The notes under the pieces: generated by a model
The model's input: only the letters and a program-made list of their open reading frames with translations
What the model was told of the DNA's origin: nothing
The model's database searches: none
Translations under genes and position numbers: made by a program
Shown here: positions 63,585 through 64,000 of the stretch, one piece after another
Layout: each line of letters begins with the position of its first letter
Position numbering within the stretch: position 1 is the stretch's first letter
Source of the DNA: Methylocystis sp. H62
GTDB lineage: Bacteria; Pseudomonadota; Alphaproteobacteria; Rhizobiales; Beijerinckiaceae
Assembly: GCF_015709515.1 (NCBI RefSeq)
Contig: NZ_JADNQZ010000056.1
Location: forward strand, 186,001-250,000
Reading direction: 5' to 3'
Length of the DNA stretch: 64,000 nucleotides

Positions 63585-64000
63585 ATGTCCGGTCTGTTCG
63601 ACGCCGCGATCACAAAGCGCGCCGCCATCGACGCCTTCAGGAAGCTCGATCCGAGACGCCTTGCGCGCAATCCGGTGATCTTCGTCACGGAAGCCGTGTC
63701 GGCGGTGGTCACGGCGTTCTTTGTGCGCGATCTCCTCGCGCAGAACGGCGCCGCCTTTTTCTCTGGCCAGATCGCCGCCTGGCTGTGGTTCACCGTGCTC
63801 TTCGCCAATTTCGCCGAAGCGGTGGCGGAGGGGCGCGGCAAGGCGCAGGCGGACGCCTTGCGCAGGACGCGCAGCGATTCGCACGCCAAACGGTTGATTG
63901 ATCCGCAAGACAAGAGCGGCATGAAGGACGTCTATGAAGGCGTATCGGCGCTCGATCTCAAACTCGGCGACCTGGTGCTGGTCGAGGCGGGCGACCTTAT
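63585..64000 (+). CDS. kdpB: Potassium-transporting ATPase subunit B (5' part)
   Basis: First 138 residues of KdpB, the P-type ATPase subunit that hydrolyses ATP for K+ uptake. It starts MSGLFDAAITKRAAIDAFRK, then LDPRRLARNPVIFVTEAVSA, LWFTVLFANFAEAVAEGRGK and the actuator-domain start LKLGDLVLVEAGDLI. AAGGAGCATGTCAG provides the binding site. The catalytic DKTGT site lies beyond the window end. Confidence 0.97.
   Translation, partial: MSGLFDAAITKRAAIDAFRKLDPRRLARNPVIFVTEAVSAVVTAFFVRDLLAQNGAAFFSGQIAAWLWFTVLFANFAEAVAEGRGKAQADALRRTRSDSHAKRLIDPQDKSGMKDVYEGVSALDLKLGDLVLVEAGDL

Overview
The window is GC-rich, densely coded chromosomal DNA from an alphaproteobacterium, most likely a member of the Hyphomicrobiales (Rhizobiales). 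The basis is the class I lysyl-tRNA synthetase, the order rimP-nusA-ylxR-infB-rbfA-truB, SecG next to PyrG, and dispersed palindromic repeats of a type common in that order. A Methylocystis/Methylosinus-like methanotroph would fit, but no methane or methanol oxidation gene is present, so genus level is a guess. I see no rRNA, tRNA, insertion sequence, prophage or CRISPR array.

Layout. 1-5.2 kb: end of lysyl-tRNA synthetase, a small serine hydrolase, a RoxA-like dihaem cytochrome with its own terminator, a UdgX-type uracil-DNA glycosylase and a secreted PF20091-like protein. 5.2-10.1 kb: mostly envelope and stress genes (TspO, a predicted outer-membrane protein, a DUF900 lipoprotein hydrolase, a host-attachment-family protein, an AhpD-like protein). 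10.2-11.1 kb: four copies of a double-hairpin repeat, two of them flanking a GIY-YIG gene. 11.1-20.9 kb: housekeeping genes (pyrG, secG with a long duplicated Ala/Pro tail, leuB, folE, murI), a second dihaem peroxidase and a Phd/VapC toxin-antitoxin pair with an apparently leaderless promoter. 20.9-28.2 kb: the translation/transcription operon rimP-nusA-ylxR-infB-rbfA-truB on the minus strand, with a promoter and a terminator-like hairpin in its leader. 28.5-41.2 kb: a surface polysaccharide locus (two glycosyltransferases, two KpsE-like chain-length/export proteins, a KpsT-like ATPase, rfbBCDA for dTDP-L-rhamnose) without a visible KpsM permease. 41.4-46.8 kb: unknown proteins, a CYTH-CHAD protein and a 42-residue membrane peptide. 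46.9-60.8 kb: nitrate assimilation. 61.5-64 kb: the kdp potassium-pump operon, starting with three tiny membrane-protein genes and running off the window inside kdpB.

The most interesting system is nitrate assimilation. A minus-strand operon encodes a NirB-like FAD oxidoreductase, NirA, a CysJ-like reductase that carries an Fe-S motif instead of flavodoxin, NasA with a C-terminal 2Fe-2S domain, a NarK-type transporter and a PP2C-phosphatase/Ser-Thr-kinase fusion. A second minus-strand operon encodes a predicted outer-membrane protein, the ANTAR antiterminator NasT and its nitrate sensor NasS. Upstream of each operon I find a sigma-54-type -24/-12 promoter followed by a pair of stem-loops with six-base loops carrying A at position 1 and G at position 4, the signature of ANTAR RNA targets. 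In the nasT leader the second stem-loop overlaps the 5' arm of a strong terminator with a run of six U, so the two folds exclude each other. The sequence therefore suggests a complete double-gated circuit: nitrogen limitation through sigma-54, nitrate through NasS/NasT antitermination, with NasST under its own control.

Starts were moved from the longest frame where a ribosome binding site or family alignment argued for it; those cases are stated in the entries.
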